DNA of 64,000 nucleotides from Pseudomonadaceae bacterium. GTDB lineage: Bacteria; Pseudomonadota; Gammaproteobacteria; Pseudomonadales; Azotimanducaceae. The translations under genes were made by a program, and so were the position numbers. Where the stretch lies: assembly GCA_024743175.1 (NCBI GenBank), contig JANSXA010000001.1, positions 624,390-688,389 of the forward strand. The letters are read 5' to 3'. The notes beneath the pieces were generated by a model that saw nothing but the letters and a program-made list of their open reading frames with translations, ran no database searches and had not been told where the DNA came from. This document shows positions 8,913 through 18,842 of the stretch, in pieces. Every line of letters starts with the position of its first letter. Within the stretch, counting starts at the first letter, position 1.

Positions 8913-11900
8913 CAACAAACAGCAGGTCGCCAACATTCACCTGTTGACCGCTACTCATATTCACCCGGGTCACTTCGAAATCATGTGTGCTCGGATACAG
9001 CTCATTTTCTGAGTTGAAATCTCCCAGGCGCAGCGGCGTGAAAATCTTCATGGCCTCAAGCTGGCAAATCGTTTGCGACAGATCAATGCAATCCCCGACG
9101 TTAACGTATTCCGGCTCGGACGGTGACGGTGTGCTGTAGAAAATGGCGGTGGCTGGCGCCAGCACCTTCAGCTCTTCGCTCTCTTCAATTTTTATCGCAT
9201 CCCGGTCGATGCCATCCCCCAGGGCGCCACTACTCGCTTCGATTTCAGCAATCAGGCTCTGAATATTCGTGCGGGTTAAGAACTCCGGCAGATAGTTTGT
9301 ATCGTAGACGCCTTTGCGGAAAACATCGTCGTCCAGAACCCGAATCAGCAGTGGAATGTTGGTCGAGATACCGGTGATTTTAACACGCGACAGGTACTCA
9401 CTGAGCTTATCAATCGCCGCATCACGATCTTGCGCATACACAATGATCTGCGCGACCATGGAATCGTAATAAGGTGAAACAAACTTCCCGGGCCCAGCAG
9501 TTGCAATGATTTCCACATCATCTTCATTCGGAAAGAAGCACTCGTCTATCTGTCCGGGGTGCGGGCGGAAACCAATCTCGCCACTGCTTTGCAGCACGAT
9601 GCGCTCAGCGTTCACCCGGGCTTCGATGGCGTAACCTTTATCCTCAACAACCAGATCAGCAATCGATCCACCACCGGCGATATTAAACTGCTGAGCGACA
9701 ATATCGACACCAGAAGTCCACTCTGTAACCGGGTGCTCAACCTGTAAACGCGTGTTCATTTCCATGAAATAAACCGCATCTGAGGCCAGGTCATAGATAA
9801 ACTCCACCGTACCCGCACCCACATAATTCACTTCGTTGGCGATGTCCGCTGTGGATTTGAGCACAGTGTCCAGCAGATTCTGCGGCAGCATGGTCGATCC
9901 GGATTCCTCGATCACTTTCTGCTTATCCCGCTGCACTGAACAATCACGAATACCCAGCACATGGGTATTGCCATGACTGTCACGCAACAGTTGTGCTTCA
10001 ATGTGACGCAGGGACGTCACAAATTTCTCCAGGTATACGTCACCATTACCAAACGCGCTGCGGGCTTCAACACCGACACGATGAAACAGCTCAACAAAAT
10101 CGCTGGGGGATTCAACCACCTGAATGCCCTTGCCGCCGCCACCATGCACTGCTTTGATGAGCACCGGATAGCCGATCTCAAGCGCAACTTCCGCGGCGCG
10201 ATCAGGGTTGGTCATAATGCCGTGGCTGCCTGGTACAACAGGCACCTTCAGCCGCAGAGAGGTGTTAATAGCATTCGACTTGTTGCCCATGGTTTCCATA
10301 CTGGCAACCGAAGGGCCTATGAAGTTAATACCATGGCTGCGCACCAGTTCGGCAAATGAGGAGTTCTCTGACAGAAAACCGATGCCAGGGTGCAGACTGT
10401 CTACACCTTCGTTTTCAGCAACACTCAACACGCTCAGCGCATTCAGATAACTTTCATCCGGCGTGTTGCCACCAATGCAGACAACAGTATCGCGCTCTCC
10501 CAGCTGATCTACCGCAGCAGACTCCATATCCGGGTCACTCTGCACCAGCACCACATCAATATTCTGTTCCTGTGCGATACGGATCAGTTTCGCCGCCGTA
10601 CAACCCCGCGCGTGGATCAGCACTTTTTTGACCGGTCGCTGCAGATCTTTATCGGTATATCTGGGTCGATGTGCGACAACGACGGGCAGCTGTTCTACAA
10701 AGCCGCCTGCCAGCACCTGCTCAACAACCTGTTCAACAGAATCCTGTGGCAGCGGTATCTCGGCATCTATTTCGCGCATCTGCGCATCCAGTTCCGGGAA
10801 GAACGGATGTTTCACAAGGCCCTGCATGGCACCTTCTTTAGCTGACAGATAGTTGGATAAAATAGAATTCAACGGCAGGTTTGACGGTACAACAATCTGC
10901 CCGGCAAACGGCATGGACGTGCCGGAGAAATAGTAGGTCTGCACCAGTGGGTGAGTGACAAAACTGGCCTGGGCACCGCCGGTGCAATCACCAAAGCCAA
11001 ACACAATCACGGGCAGGTCATGATCGCGGACAAACCGGGTAATGCGATCGTTTACCGCCGCCATGGAAAACAACGCACCGGCGCCCTCTTTTGTCTGCAT
11101 ACCCCCTGAGGAAATAAAACACACAACCGGCAGGTGCTGTTCAGCACACTCAACCAGCAGGCGGCAGAATTTCTCTGCGCTGGCCATATCAAAAGCACCC
11201 GCCTGAAAGCTGACATTGGAGATCAGAACGCCAACCCGGGCAGGCGATTCCCCTTTGAAGGTGCCGTAGCCGGCAATGATGCCGCAGGGGGGGAGATCTT
11301 TGTTTAACGCATCTTCAATGGACAGACGAAAGCCAGGAAAGGAACAGGGATCCGAACTGAGCAGATCATCAAAGCGACTTTCCCAGTTATCAAAATAGCG
11401 CTCAATAATGTCGTTGTAGCTGAAGCGGTTTTTGTTTTTGTTGGCACGCAAAACGTTCTGCAGCAGCAGGTCGTTGTAAGCCATATTGAGTCTGTTCCAG
11501 AAATCTTTGCGGCGGCCAATGTTCTTCGGTGCGATCCGCCCCTGGTAGGCCTTGCCGCCTTGCTCAGCTGTCACATAGGAGCTCAACAGACTGTCAAAAA
11601 GGTGGGTGACCACTACAAACAACGCATCTGCCAGGTGTGGGAAACTGAGCTTCTTCCACTCTTCTACCTGACGGAAAAAATCTGCCCCCCGGGGCATTTT
11701 CATGACCCGCTGGTACCAGTCGAGGATCTGCTGACGCAGGACCGGTACCGTGGGTTTCATTTCCTCTTCGCCGGAACCCAGCGTGTACCCGCTTGCTGCC
11801 AGTGTCAGAGTTGTTTCAATAAGATCCGACAGCGATTCCTGACTCAGCGCCTGAGCGGAGCGTGCCTCAGCGGCAATGGAGTCCAGATTGGCAATGATCT

Positions 11901-13833
11901 GGTCATAGACCGAATCAAACAACAACAGGTTTTCACACTCTTTGATGAAGTCTGCGCGCAGTTCATCATCCAGAAGGACGTCCAGTACCGTCATGTCGCT
12001 GAGCGCTACCGGCTTACCGGTACTTTCAATCGGTTTTACAAACGTTGGAAAGCGAAGATGTAACAGACCACGATTTGCGTGGATATCAGACTGCCCTATC
12101 GCGCCGGCCATGGGCTCGCCGGTAATAGCCAGATTCAACTCTGCTGTCAGCTGCTTGGCGAGGAAGGCATCACTTTTGTCTTTCAGACCGGAGTTTTTCA
12201 GCAGCTTTTTGCCTTCATAAGTGAAGCGATCCCGCAGAATAGCGGCCATCTCCTTGTCTGCCGTAATGGCTTTGAGGAAAGCCCGTGGATCCCCGATGTC
12301 GGCCACTTTTAAGATCTGGCGGGTGCTCTCGTGATGGTTCAGATACTCCCGCAGAGCCCGCAGGTTGCCCACAGCCTCAGCCTTCCAGCGGTTGTAAAGA
12401 AACACACCTACCGATGACAGCAGTACCGCACGGGCGCTTTCGTAGTTCTGTTTCGGCTCACCAAAAATAAGCTGTGCTATGCGCCCCCGCTCATCATTCA
12501 GTGCCTGCCGTTTTTCCCGGTAGTTCTTCCAGGCTTTTGACAACGTCTCGTCGTAGAGAATCTTGTCAGGGTCCTGCAACCACTTCAGAAACGCCTGTCT
12601 GCGTTCGCGATCAGCGCGAATATGTAATTCACCCGTGGGTATTTCCTGGTGTGCCAGACGCCCATATTGTTGAGTGGTTGTGGCTTTAATTCGCTTACGC
12701 ACGGCAAGATATCTCAGGTAGCGATACGCCACACCAAAGACATTCAGATATTCCGTGGGGTTTTTTGTCAGCTTGAGCGAGGCGCTCGTCTGCATCGCCT
12801 GCAATTGGGAGGACGGATTCAGGTAACGCTGCAGGCTTTGACGGTAATGGTCAAGAATGTACGGGTTTTCCGCAACAAACTCTTTGACCCGGGTTTCCAC
12901 ATTGAGAATACCGCCGATAATTGCGGTGCGCAGATTTTCCATCCGCTCAACACTATCGTTAGGAGTGTAATCGATAATGCCGTCAATGTTGCCTTGATGA
13001 TGGAGCTCAAACGGAGATACGCCAACAATTTTTGCACATTCCTGCCATGACAGGTTCAGGCGCCTGGCAATATTGGCAAGAGAAGCCGGCTGAATAGTGC
13101 TGAACACGCCGTCGCGCAACGACAGAATCATGTTGCTTGCCGCCAGCGGTATCGCACCTCCGGAGTAGCCCAGGCCATAGATCACACCAACCGTCGGCAC
13201 ATCGATGTTGCTCATCTCGGCAATCAGGCGGGAGATGCTGTGCGCCTGATTATTCGCATTGGATTCTTCTGTCGCGTCAGCGCCTGGCGTATCCATGAAG
13301 GTCACCATTGGGATCGAGCGCGTTGAACAATATTGTGCAAACGCAACCGCACGCAGATGATGCTCCGGTTGCCAGGCACCCAGATTCTTGGAGCGATCCT
13401 GAGCTATGAAGCCAACCGTGCGCCAGTCGCCGCCAAAATCCATGCTCATCAGCGCCTGGAAATAAGGGCCACTGGCCTGCTCCTGCTCCAACTTCCCGAG
13501 TTGCCGGATGATCTCCGGCGCCGGAGTGCGGGATTGATCTTCCGCCGGACTGACCACGGCTTCGATATAGGCATCGATGTCCAGATTGGCCAGCACATCT
13601 CTGCGCTTATTTATCTGCGCCTGGGTCAGCAGACCCGGCACGGGCTCCTGTTCGTGCGAGACGTCTGGAAACAATGAGAAGTCTTTGGCTAGACTTTCGG
13701 CGATGAGATAAAGTCGATCGCCTTCGATAAGCTGTTTTTCCACGATATTTTTGCTGGGTGTAGAATGGCGGTACTCTAGCCAGTTAGCGCCGAGAAAACT
13801 ACCCGTAGATCCGCCTGTAATCAGCCAGCTCAC
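8887..13833 (-). CDS. Single-chain biotin-dependent acyl-CoA carboxylase (carboxyltransferase + biotin carboxylase + biotin carrier)
   Basis: 1648 residues. Domain order: an AccA-like carboxyltransferase half (about 120-340, with VTFMDTPGADA and GYSGGAIPLA); a largely helical linker (340-840); an AccD-like half (about 850-1040, with CFISSGGMQTKEG and GDCTGGAQASF); a biotin carboxylase with ATP-grasp (about 1065-1520, HGGGGKG at 1230-1236, MEMNTRLQVEHP at 1357-1368); and a biotinyl domain with EAMKIF, whose lysine 1596 is the likely biotin attachment site. All activities for carboxylating an acyl-CoA, probably acetyl- or propionyl-CoA, are on one chain. The order is the reverse of eukaryotic ACC, where biotin carboxylase comes first. 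No split accA/accB/accC/accD genes lie nearby. Substrate is not determinable by eye. Confidence 0.85.
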   Translation of the reverse strand: MSWLITGGSTGSFLGANWLEYRHSTPSKNIVEKQLIEGDRLYLIAESLAKDFSLFPDVSHEQEPVPGLLTQAQINKRRDVLANLDIDAYIEAVVSPAEDQSRTPAPEIIRQLGKLEQEQASGPYFQALMSMDFGGDWRTVGFIAQDRSKNLGAWQPEHHLRAVAFAQYCSTRSIPMVTFMDTPGADATEESNANNQAHSISRLIAEMSNIDVPTVGVIYGLGYSGGAIPLAASNMILSLRDGVFSTIQPASLANIARRLNLSWQECAKIVGVSPFELHHQGNIDGIIDYTPNDSVERMENLRTAIIGGILNVETRVKEFVAENPYILDHYRQSLQRYLNPSSQLQAMQTSASLKLTKNPTEYLNVFGVAYRYLRYLAVRKRIKATTTQQYGRLAHQEIPTGELHIRADRERRQAFLKWLQDPDKILYDETLSKAWKNYREKRQALNDERGRIAQLIFGEPKQNYESARAVLLSSVGVFLYNRWKAEAVGNLRALREYLNHHESTRQILKVADIGDPRAFLKAITADKEMAAILRDRFTYEGKKLLKNSGLKDKSDAFLAKQLTAELNLAITGEPMAGAIGQSDIHANRGLLHLRFPTFVKPIESTGKPVALSDMTVLDVLLDDELRADFIKECENLLLFDSVYDQIIANLDSIAAEARSAQALSQESLSDLIETTLTLAASGYTLGSGEEEMKPTVPVLRQQILDWYQRVMKMPRGADFFRQVEEWKKLSFPHLADALFVVVTHLFDSLLSSYVTAEQGGKAYQGRIAPKNIGRRKDFWNRLNMAYNDLLLQNVLRANKNKNRFSYNDIIERYFDNWESRFDDLLSSDPCSFPGFRLSIEDALNKDLPPCGIIAGYGTFKGESPARVGVLISNVSFQAGAFDMASAEKFCRLLVECAEQHLPVVCFISSGGMQTKEGAGALFSMAAVNDRITRFVRDHDLPVIVFGFGDCTGGAQASFVTHPLVQTYYFSGTSMPFAGQIVVPSNLPLNSILSNYLSAKEGAMQGLVKHPFFPELDAQMREIDAEIPLPQDSVEQVVEQVLAGGFVEQLPVVVAHRPRYTDKDLQRPVKKVLIHARGCTAAKLIRIAQEQNIDVVLVQSDPDMESAAVDQLGERDTVVCIGGNTPDESYLNALSVLSVAENEGVDSLHPGIGFLSENSSFAELVRSHGINFIGPSVASMETMGNKSNAINTSLRLKVPVVPGSHGIMTNPDRAAEVALEIGYPVLIKAVHGGGGKGIQVVESPSDFVELFHRVGVEARSAFGNGDVYLEKFVTSLRHIEAQLLRDSHGNTHVLGIRDCSVQRDKQKVIEESGSTMLPQNLLDTVLKSTADIANEVNYVGAGTVEFIYDLASDAVYFMEMNTRLQVEHPVTEWTSGVDIVAQQFNIAGGGSIADLVVEDKGYAIEARVNAERIVLQSSGEIGFRPHPGQIDECFFPNEDDVEIIATAGPGKFVSPYYDSMVAQIIVYAQDRDAAIDKLSEYLSRVKITGISTNIPLLIRVLDDDVFRKGVYDTNYLPEFLTRTNIQSLIAEIEASSGALGDGIDRDAIKIEESEELKVLAPATAIFYSTPSPSEPEYVNVGDCIDLSQTICQLEAMKIFTPLRLGDFNSENELYPSTHDFEVTRVNMSSGQQVNVGDLLFVVKPVEKST

Positions 13834-13860
13834 CCATAACCACGCAGAGGGAATTTATCC

Positions 13861-14364
13861 ATGACCGCACTGAACTGCGCCGTACTGACCATTTCTGACT
13901 CCAGAACCCTCGCCGATGACACCTCTGGCGAGTTTCTCTGTGGGTCGATCGCTGCAGCGGGCCACGCTGTACACAGCCGCGAAATCGTACGCGACAATGT
14001 GTATCAGATTCGCGCCAGAATCTCAGCCTGGATCGCCGACGACGACATCGCCGTCATCATCACCAGCGGCGGCACAGGATTCACCGGGCGCGACAGTACG
14101 CCTGAGGCGATTGCGCCGCTCTTCGACAAGGAAATCAATGGTTTCGGTGAACTGTTCCGGCAGATCTCGTTTGATGAGATAGGCTCTTCTACCATCCAAT
14201 CCAGAGCCCTGGGCGGCCTGGCCAACGCGACACTGATTTTCTGTTTGCCAGGCTCCCGGGGTGCTGCGCAAACCGGTTGGGAGAAAATCATCCGTAATCA
14301 ACTCGATGTGGACTTTAAACCCTGTAACTTTGCTGAGCTGATACCCCGTTTTCGAGAGCAATAA
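13861..14364 (+). CDS. moaB: Molybdenum cofactor biosynthesis protein MoaB (MogA-like)
   Basis: 167 residues with the MoCF-binding fold. The key motif is [20 protein letters not shown] at about residues 62-81, followed by a conserved acidic helix and [13 protein letters not shown]. The family adenylylates molybdopterin or otherwise serves in molybdenum cofactor assembly. The window also encodes MsrP, a Mo-cofactor enzyme that would need it. It starts 27 bases from the divergent carboxylase start and has no obvious operon partner. Confidence 0.88.
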   Translation: MTALNCAVLTISDSRTLADDTSGEFLCGSIAAAGHAVHSREIVRDNVYQIRARISAWIADDDIAVIITSGGTGFTGRDSTPEAIAPLFDKEINGFGELFRQISFDEIGSSTIQSRALGGLANATLIFCLPGSRGAAQTGWEKIIRNQLDVDFKPCNFAELIPRFREQ

Positions 14365-14462
14365 ATGCCGCGAGCAATACACCTGGTGCGAGACTGGCTC
14401 TTGCTCACCCAGGCCAGTAACATGCAAGGCTTTCAACCCATACTAAAAAGGAGCGCCTGCAA

Positions 14463-15620
14463 GTGAATAACGACGTCTATCTGGTCAGTGCTGCACGCAC
14501 CCCCGTAGGAAGCTTTCAGGGACAGCTGTCCAAATTCACTGCCCCGGAACTGGGTGCACACGCCATTGCCGCCGCTCTGAAGGCGTCCGATGTCAGCCCG
14601 GCAGCCGTTGACGAGGTCATTTTTGGTAACGTTGTCAGCGCCGGGCTGAAACAGGCGCCGGCTCGACAAGCCATGCGCACGGCCGGACTGCCGGATGATG
14701 TGGGTGCGACCACGGTGAACAAGGTGTGTGGTTCCGGCATGAAATGCACCATGCTCGCCACCGATCTGATTCGGGCAGGTTCCGCCGACAGGGTTATTGC
14801 CGGTGGCATGGAAAGCATGAGCAATGCGCCTTACGTATTAGGTAAAGCGCGAGCGGGTCTGCGCATGGGGCACACCAGCATGCAGGACACCCTGTTCCTG
14901 GACGGACTGGAAGACGCAGAAACCGGCGGCTCGATGGGTTCTTTTGCACAAGCCACTGCAGATCAGTATCAGCTCACCCGCGCAGCCATGGATGACTATG
15001 CCACCGAATCCGTGCATCGGGCGCTTGCTGCGATCAAGAACAGGAGCCTGGCTGACGAAATTGCACCGATGGAAACGCCTGCTGGTTTAGTTGAGGACGA
15101 TGAACAACCTGGCCGGGCTAAAATCGAGAAAATTCCCACGTTGCGACCTGCCTTCAAAGCTGACGGTACCATCACCGCAGCAAATTCATCTTCAATCTCA
15201 GACGGCGCATCTGCGCTGGTGTTGGCGCGCGAAGGCAGCTTCAAGGGCGAACCGCTGGCGAAAATAGTCGGTCACAGCACCCATTCCATCCACCCCAGCG
15301 AGTTCACCATTGCGCCTGTTGGGGCTATTAACAAGCTGGTTGAGAAAATCGGCTGGGACGTAAATGACGTTGACCTGTTCGAAATCAACGAAGCCTTTGC
15401 CATGGTGACAATGCTGGCGATCCAGGAACTCAGCCTCGACCCGGAACGCGTCAACGTTTTCGGCGGTGCCTGTGCACAGGGTCATCCAATCGGCAGCACC
15501 GGCAGCCGCCTTATTGTGACACTTGCCCACGCGATGAAAAATATGAACAAGAAACGCGGTATTGCCGCCTTATGCATAGGTGGCGGTGAAGCCACAGCGA
15601 TCGCTCTGGAACGCCCTTGA
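14463..15620 (+). CDS. Acetyl-CoA acetyltransferase / thiolase
   Basis: 385 residues from GTG at 14463, with AAAAGGAG 9 bases upstream. Thiolase signatures: acyl-binding Cys89 in NKVCGSGMK, GGMESMSNAPY, the C-terminal GACAQGHPIGSTGSR with the catalytic histidine, and the second cysteine in LCIGGGEATA. It condenses or cleaves acyl-CoA (acetoacetyl-CoA level most likely). The stop overlaps the start of the FabY-like ketosynthase by 4 bases, so both are produced together. This suggests a shared role in chain initiation or acyl-CoA turnover. Confidence 0.9.
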   Translation: MNNDVYLVSAARTPVGSFQGQLSKFTAPELGAHAIAAALKASDVSPAAVDEVIFGNVVSAGLKQAPARQAMRTAGLPDDVGATTVNKVCGSGMKCTMLATDLIRAGSADRVIAGGMESMSNAPYVLGKARAGLRMGHTSMQDTLFLDGLEDAETGGSMGSFAQATADQYQLTRAAMDDYATESVHRALAAIKNRSLADEIAPMETPAGLVEDDEQPGRAKIEKIPTLRPAFKADGTITAANSSSISDGASALVLAREGSFKGEPLAKIVGHSTHSIHPSEFTIAPVGAINKLVEKIGWDVNDVDLFEINEAFAMVTMLAIQELSLDPERVNVFGGACAQGHPIGSTGSRLIVTLAHAMKNMNKKRGIAALCIGGGEATAIALERP

Positions 15621-17485
15621 TCCCACTTCCCGTCATTGTCGGCTTTGGTGGTATCAACCCCGCCGGACGGCTGTCTTTTAATCACGCCTATCGACGGCTG
15701 GTGATCGACGCTCTGAGCAAGGATAAACAAGCACGCACTTACCGCAGTTTGACCCAGCTGATGAATCTCGACGACAGCGCAGATGGCAGCGCGGCAGCAA
15801 GCGCACAAACCCGCCAGTATGTAAGAGATCACACTTTGATTCGTCGTATCGAAGGCTTTGATCCAGAGCAGATAAACTGGCAGACCCACGCAACGCTTGC
15901 CAGTGGCGCAGATACGCCGTTGTCTTTTGTGATCAGCAAGCGCCAGTTACCCGACACTATTCCAGAACACTGGCAGGTTAAAAACCTGGATGACAAACAG
16001 GTTCACGTTACTTCGAACAAGCCGTTGGAGGTTCTGCTACCACAATTGCGAGCGTCCCGGGTGACCAGTGCCGGACAACTGCCAAGTGGGTTCGAGCCCG
16101 GCAGTCTCTACGCCAGCCGCAATCATCCGCGCGCATTACAGATCACCGTATATGGCGCGTCAGACGCCATCCGTTCATCGGGCTTTTCACCTGCACAACT
16201 CAAAGACATGGTCGCGCCGGACCAGATTGCGGTTTATTCCGGATCTGCCATGGGCCAGCTGGACCAGGAGTCTTACGGCGGCCTGTTACAGAACCCCCTC
16301 ACCGGCAAGCGCCCGACGTCCAAACAGACGGCGCTGGGTCTACCTGAAATGGCCGGCGATTTTGTCAACGCATACGTCCTCGGCTCTGTGGGTGAAACTG
16401 CCGGCATCATCGGTGCATGCGCCACTTTCCTGTACAACGTCAAACGCGCTATGGACGATATTCGCAGCGGACAGAAGCGTATTGTAATTGTTGGCAACGC
16501 TGAAGCTCCGATCACGCCCTACGTCATCGAGGGTTATCGCACAATGGGTGCGTTAGCGGAAGACGAAGCGCTGATGGCCCTGGATGGCTCAGATACTGTA
16601 GACAACCGCCGAGCCTGCCGTCCTTTTTCCGACAACGCTGGATTCACTGTTGCTGAGTCGTCCACCTGGCTGGTGCTGATGGATGACAAACTGGCCATTG
16701 AACAAGGTGCACAGATACTTGCTGCTGTTGGTGACGTGTTTGTCAACGCTGACGGCTATAAAAAGTCAGTCTCCGGACCCGGTATTGGCAATTATGTAAC
16801 GGTGGCCAAAGCCATGGCCGCAGCGCGCGCGATGCTCGGAGAAAAAACCTTACGGCACGGCACGTACATGCAGGCACATGGCACAGGTACACCGCAGAAT
16901 CGTGTCACGGAGTCGCATATATTTGATTCGCTGGCATCCACCTTTGGTATCAATGACTGGCTGGTCAGCGCGGTAAAAAGTTATCTTGGCCATTCAATGG
17001 CGCCAGCGGGCGGTGACCAGTTAAGCGCTATTCTGGGCGCCTGGCAGGATGCCATTGTGCCCGGCATTACCAGCATTGATCATATCGCTGATGATGTTCA
17101 CCACAGCAATCTGAATCTTTCCATGCAGCACACAAACATCGACCCACTGGCGTTTCCCGGTGCCTTTGTGAATTCCAAAGGTTTTGGTGGCAACAATGCA
17201 ACAGGCCTTTTCCTGTCACCAGCACATACCCGACATATGCTTGAACGACGCTGGGGGCGTAAACAGGTCGCCCACCATGCAGCGCAGAACGAGGCAGTTC
17301 TGCAACGCGCTGAAGCCTACAATAACAACGCAGATGATGGCTCAATTCTACCCATCTATCAGTTTGGTGAAGGTGTGCTGGAGGGTTCAGACCTGGGACT
17401 TTCAGACAGCGAGATGCGCATACCCGGATTTGCGGAACCTATTGTTCTATCTACTGCAAACCCGTATCAGGATATGACAGACTGA
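15617..17485 (+). CDS. fabY: Beta-ketoacyl-ACP synthase, FabY-like
   Basis: 622 residues from TTG at 15617 (TTGA overlap with the thiolase stop). The thiolase-fold catalytic triad is present: Cys268 in IIGACATFLYN, His421 in QAHGTGTPQ and His459 in KSYLGHSMAPAGG. The start PVIVGFGGINPAGR and the long N-terminal region match FabY of Pseudomonas aeruginosa, which starts fatty acid synthesis by condensing acetyl-CoA with malonyl-ACP. The nearby carboxylase could supply malonyl-CoA, though that link is inference. Confidence 0.85.
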   Translation: MIPLPVIVGFGGINPAGRLSFNHAYRRLVIDALSKDKQARTYRSLTQLMNLDDSADGSAAASAQTRQYVRDHTLIRRIEGFDPEQINWQTHATLASGADTPLSFVISKRQLPDTIPEHWQVKNLDDKQVHVTSNKPLEVLLPQLRASRVTSAGQLPSGFEPGSLYASRNHPRALQITVYGASDAIRSSGFSPAQLKDMVAPDQIAVYSGSAMGQLDQESYGGLLQNPLTGKRPTSKQTALGLPEMAGDFVNAYVLGSVGETAGIIGACATFLYNVKRAMDDIRSGQKRIVIVGNAEAPITPYVIEGYRTMGALAEDEALMALDGSDTVDNRRACRPFSDNAGFTVAESSTWLVLMDDKLAIEQGAQILAAVGDVFVNADGYKKSVSGPGIGNYVTVAKAMAAARAMLGEKTLRHGTYMQAHGTGTPQNRVTESHIFDSLASTFGINDWLVSAVKSYLGHSMAPAGGDQLSAILGAWQDAIVPGITSIDHIADDVHHSNLNLSMQHTNIDPLAFPGAFVNSKGFGGNNATGLFLSPAHTRHMLERRWGRKQVAHHAAQNEAVLQRAEAYNNNADDGSILPIYQFGEGVLEGSDLGLSDSEMRIPGFAEPIVLSTANPYQDMTD

Positions 17486-17519
17486 ATACGTGTGAGTGAA
17501 TATCAGGCACTTGTCTGAC

Positions 17520-18365
17520 TTAGTGCAGAACTTCCGTACGGCGGCGCAGTTGTTCCACCCTCTCCTGTGCCTGCCTTGCCAGTTCAGGCTCCGTGGTTTT
17601 ATCAGCACAACGTGCAAAAGCCTCAGCAGCAACTGCATAAGCACCCAGCTGCACCCAGCATTGACCACGTTCATAATCTAACGTGGCCAACAAAGCATTA
17701 TCGTCAGCGCAGATCGCTGCCTGATAATCGATGAGGTCCAGCGCACCAGACCAATCCTGTTGGGCCATCTGCAGCGCCTTCAGATTATTCAACATGCGCA
17801 GGACAAAGCTCTTCGGGCTGGCGGGCAGCAGATGTCGTCCAAGATCTGCTGGCGTGTCGCCGGGCTTGGTCAGATGGGTTTCATCAACAAATTCCAGACT
17901 TAGCGGATCTATCAGGCGATCCTCAACACTGACCAGAAAATGACCCGGGAAATTGATACCCGATGCCGATAATCCGCAATAACGCGCCACTGCGATAATC
18001 ACAACCGCCAGTGAAATCGGGATGCCCTGCTTATTCTCCAGCACCCAGCCAAGATGACTGTGCTGCGCGGTGATCACCTGTTGTAACTGGCTGGTCTGAT
18101 TAAACCCAGCCTGTTGCAGTGATTGCAGAACACCTACCAGGGGATCCATATCACCACCACTGACACTTGCAGCAAGATCCTGCAGCTGGATAGTTATGTT
18201 CTGTTCGAACCGCGCAGGGTCTTGTGCAGGCGGCTCAATGATCTGCGCAACCAGCAGTGCCAGCTCTACTTCGCTGTCAGGTTGACCTGCCGCATCTATC
18301 AGCTGCGCAATTAATTTTTCATTGGATGCCACGGTACTGGTGATACCCGCTTGCGCTTCAGGCAA
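17520..18365 (-). CDS. SirB1-family protein (transglutaminase-like domain with TPR repeats)
   Basis: 281 residues. The central part has the SirB1 pattern: LGWVLENKQGIPISLAVV, then ASGINFPGHFLVSV and DPLSLEFV, a degraded transglutaminase-like fold. The C-terminal third is TPR-like (LKALQMAQQDWSGALDLIDY and following). The family is widespread in gammaproteobacteria next to prfA/hemK or kdsA, but its biochemical role is unclear. Its start overlaps the response-regulator gene by 8 bases, so the two are probably co-transcribed. Confidence 0.8.
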   Translation of the reverse strand: MPEAQAGITSTVASNEKLIAQLIDAAGQPDSEVELALLVAQIIEPPAQDPARFEQNITIQLQDLAASVSGGDMDPLVGVLQSLQQAGFNQTSQLQQVITAQHSHLGWVLENKQGIPISLAVVIIAVARYCGLSASGINFPGHFLVSVEDRLIDPLSLEFVDETHLTKPGDTPADLGRHLLPASPKSFVLRMLNNLKALQMAQQDWSGALDLIDYQAAICADDNALLATLDYERGQCWVQLGAYAVAAEAFARCADKTTEPELARQAQERVEQLRRRTEVLH

Positions 18366-18723
18366 GCAGAGCGTCTACTGCCTGAATCAGTTCAGTACGT
18401 GCAAATGGCTTAGCCAGGGTGGCATTTGCACCAATGAACTTTGCAGTTTCAAGATAATCGTTGGGGCCAAGACGTCCACCGCCGGAAATGGCAATAATCG
18501 GCATCTGGGCAAACTTTCGACGTATATCGGCTATGGTCTCGAGACCTTCTTTCTCCGGCATGATCAGGTCGGTGATGACCAGATCAAAGGTATCTTTGCT
18601 GACCCGGTCTACAGCCTGCTCACCGTTCTCGGCCACGGTAACCTGATGGCCTTCGAGACGCAGCATTTCGCTCATGACATCGAGCACCGATGTGTCGTCG
18701 TCTACCAGTAAAATTGCACTCAC
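18358..18723 (-). CDS. Single-domain response regulator (CheY-like)
   Basis: 121 residues, receiver domain only. Acidic pocket residues 8-10 (DDD), phospho-acceptor Asp52 in VITDLIMPEKEG, switch Ser80, and conserved Lys105 in LAKPF are present. With no output domain it must act through protein contacts. No histidine kinase lies nearby except the distant PilS. It overlaps sirB1 by 8 bases. The 119 bases between it and prfC hold nothing obvious. Confidence 0.87.
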   Translation of the reverse strand: MSAILLVDDDTSVLDVMSEMLRLEGHQVTVAENGEQAVDRVSKDTFDLVITDLIMPEKEGLETIADIRRKFAQMPIIAISGGGRLGPNDYLETAKFIGANATLAKPFARTELIQAVDALLA

Positions 18724-18842
18724 TTAAAAAAACCGCCGTTGTTCTTCTTGCATCTGGTTGTAAAGCACGTAGCTGCCTCCCCACTCCTGAAGCATAGCGC
18801 AATTGCGCTAACACTCCAGTAGCTTATGCGCAGCTGTGGCAC

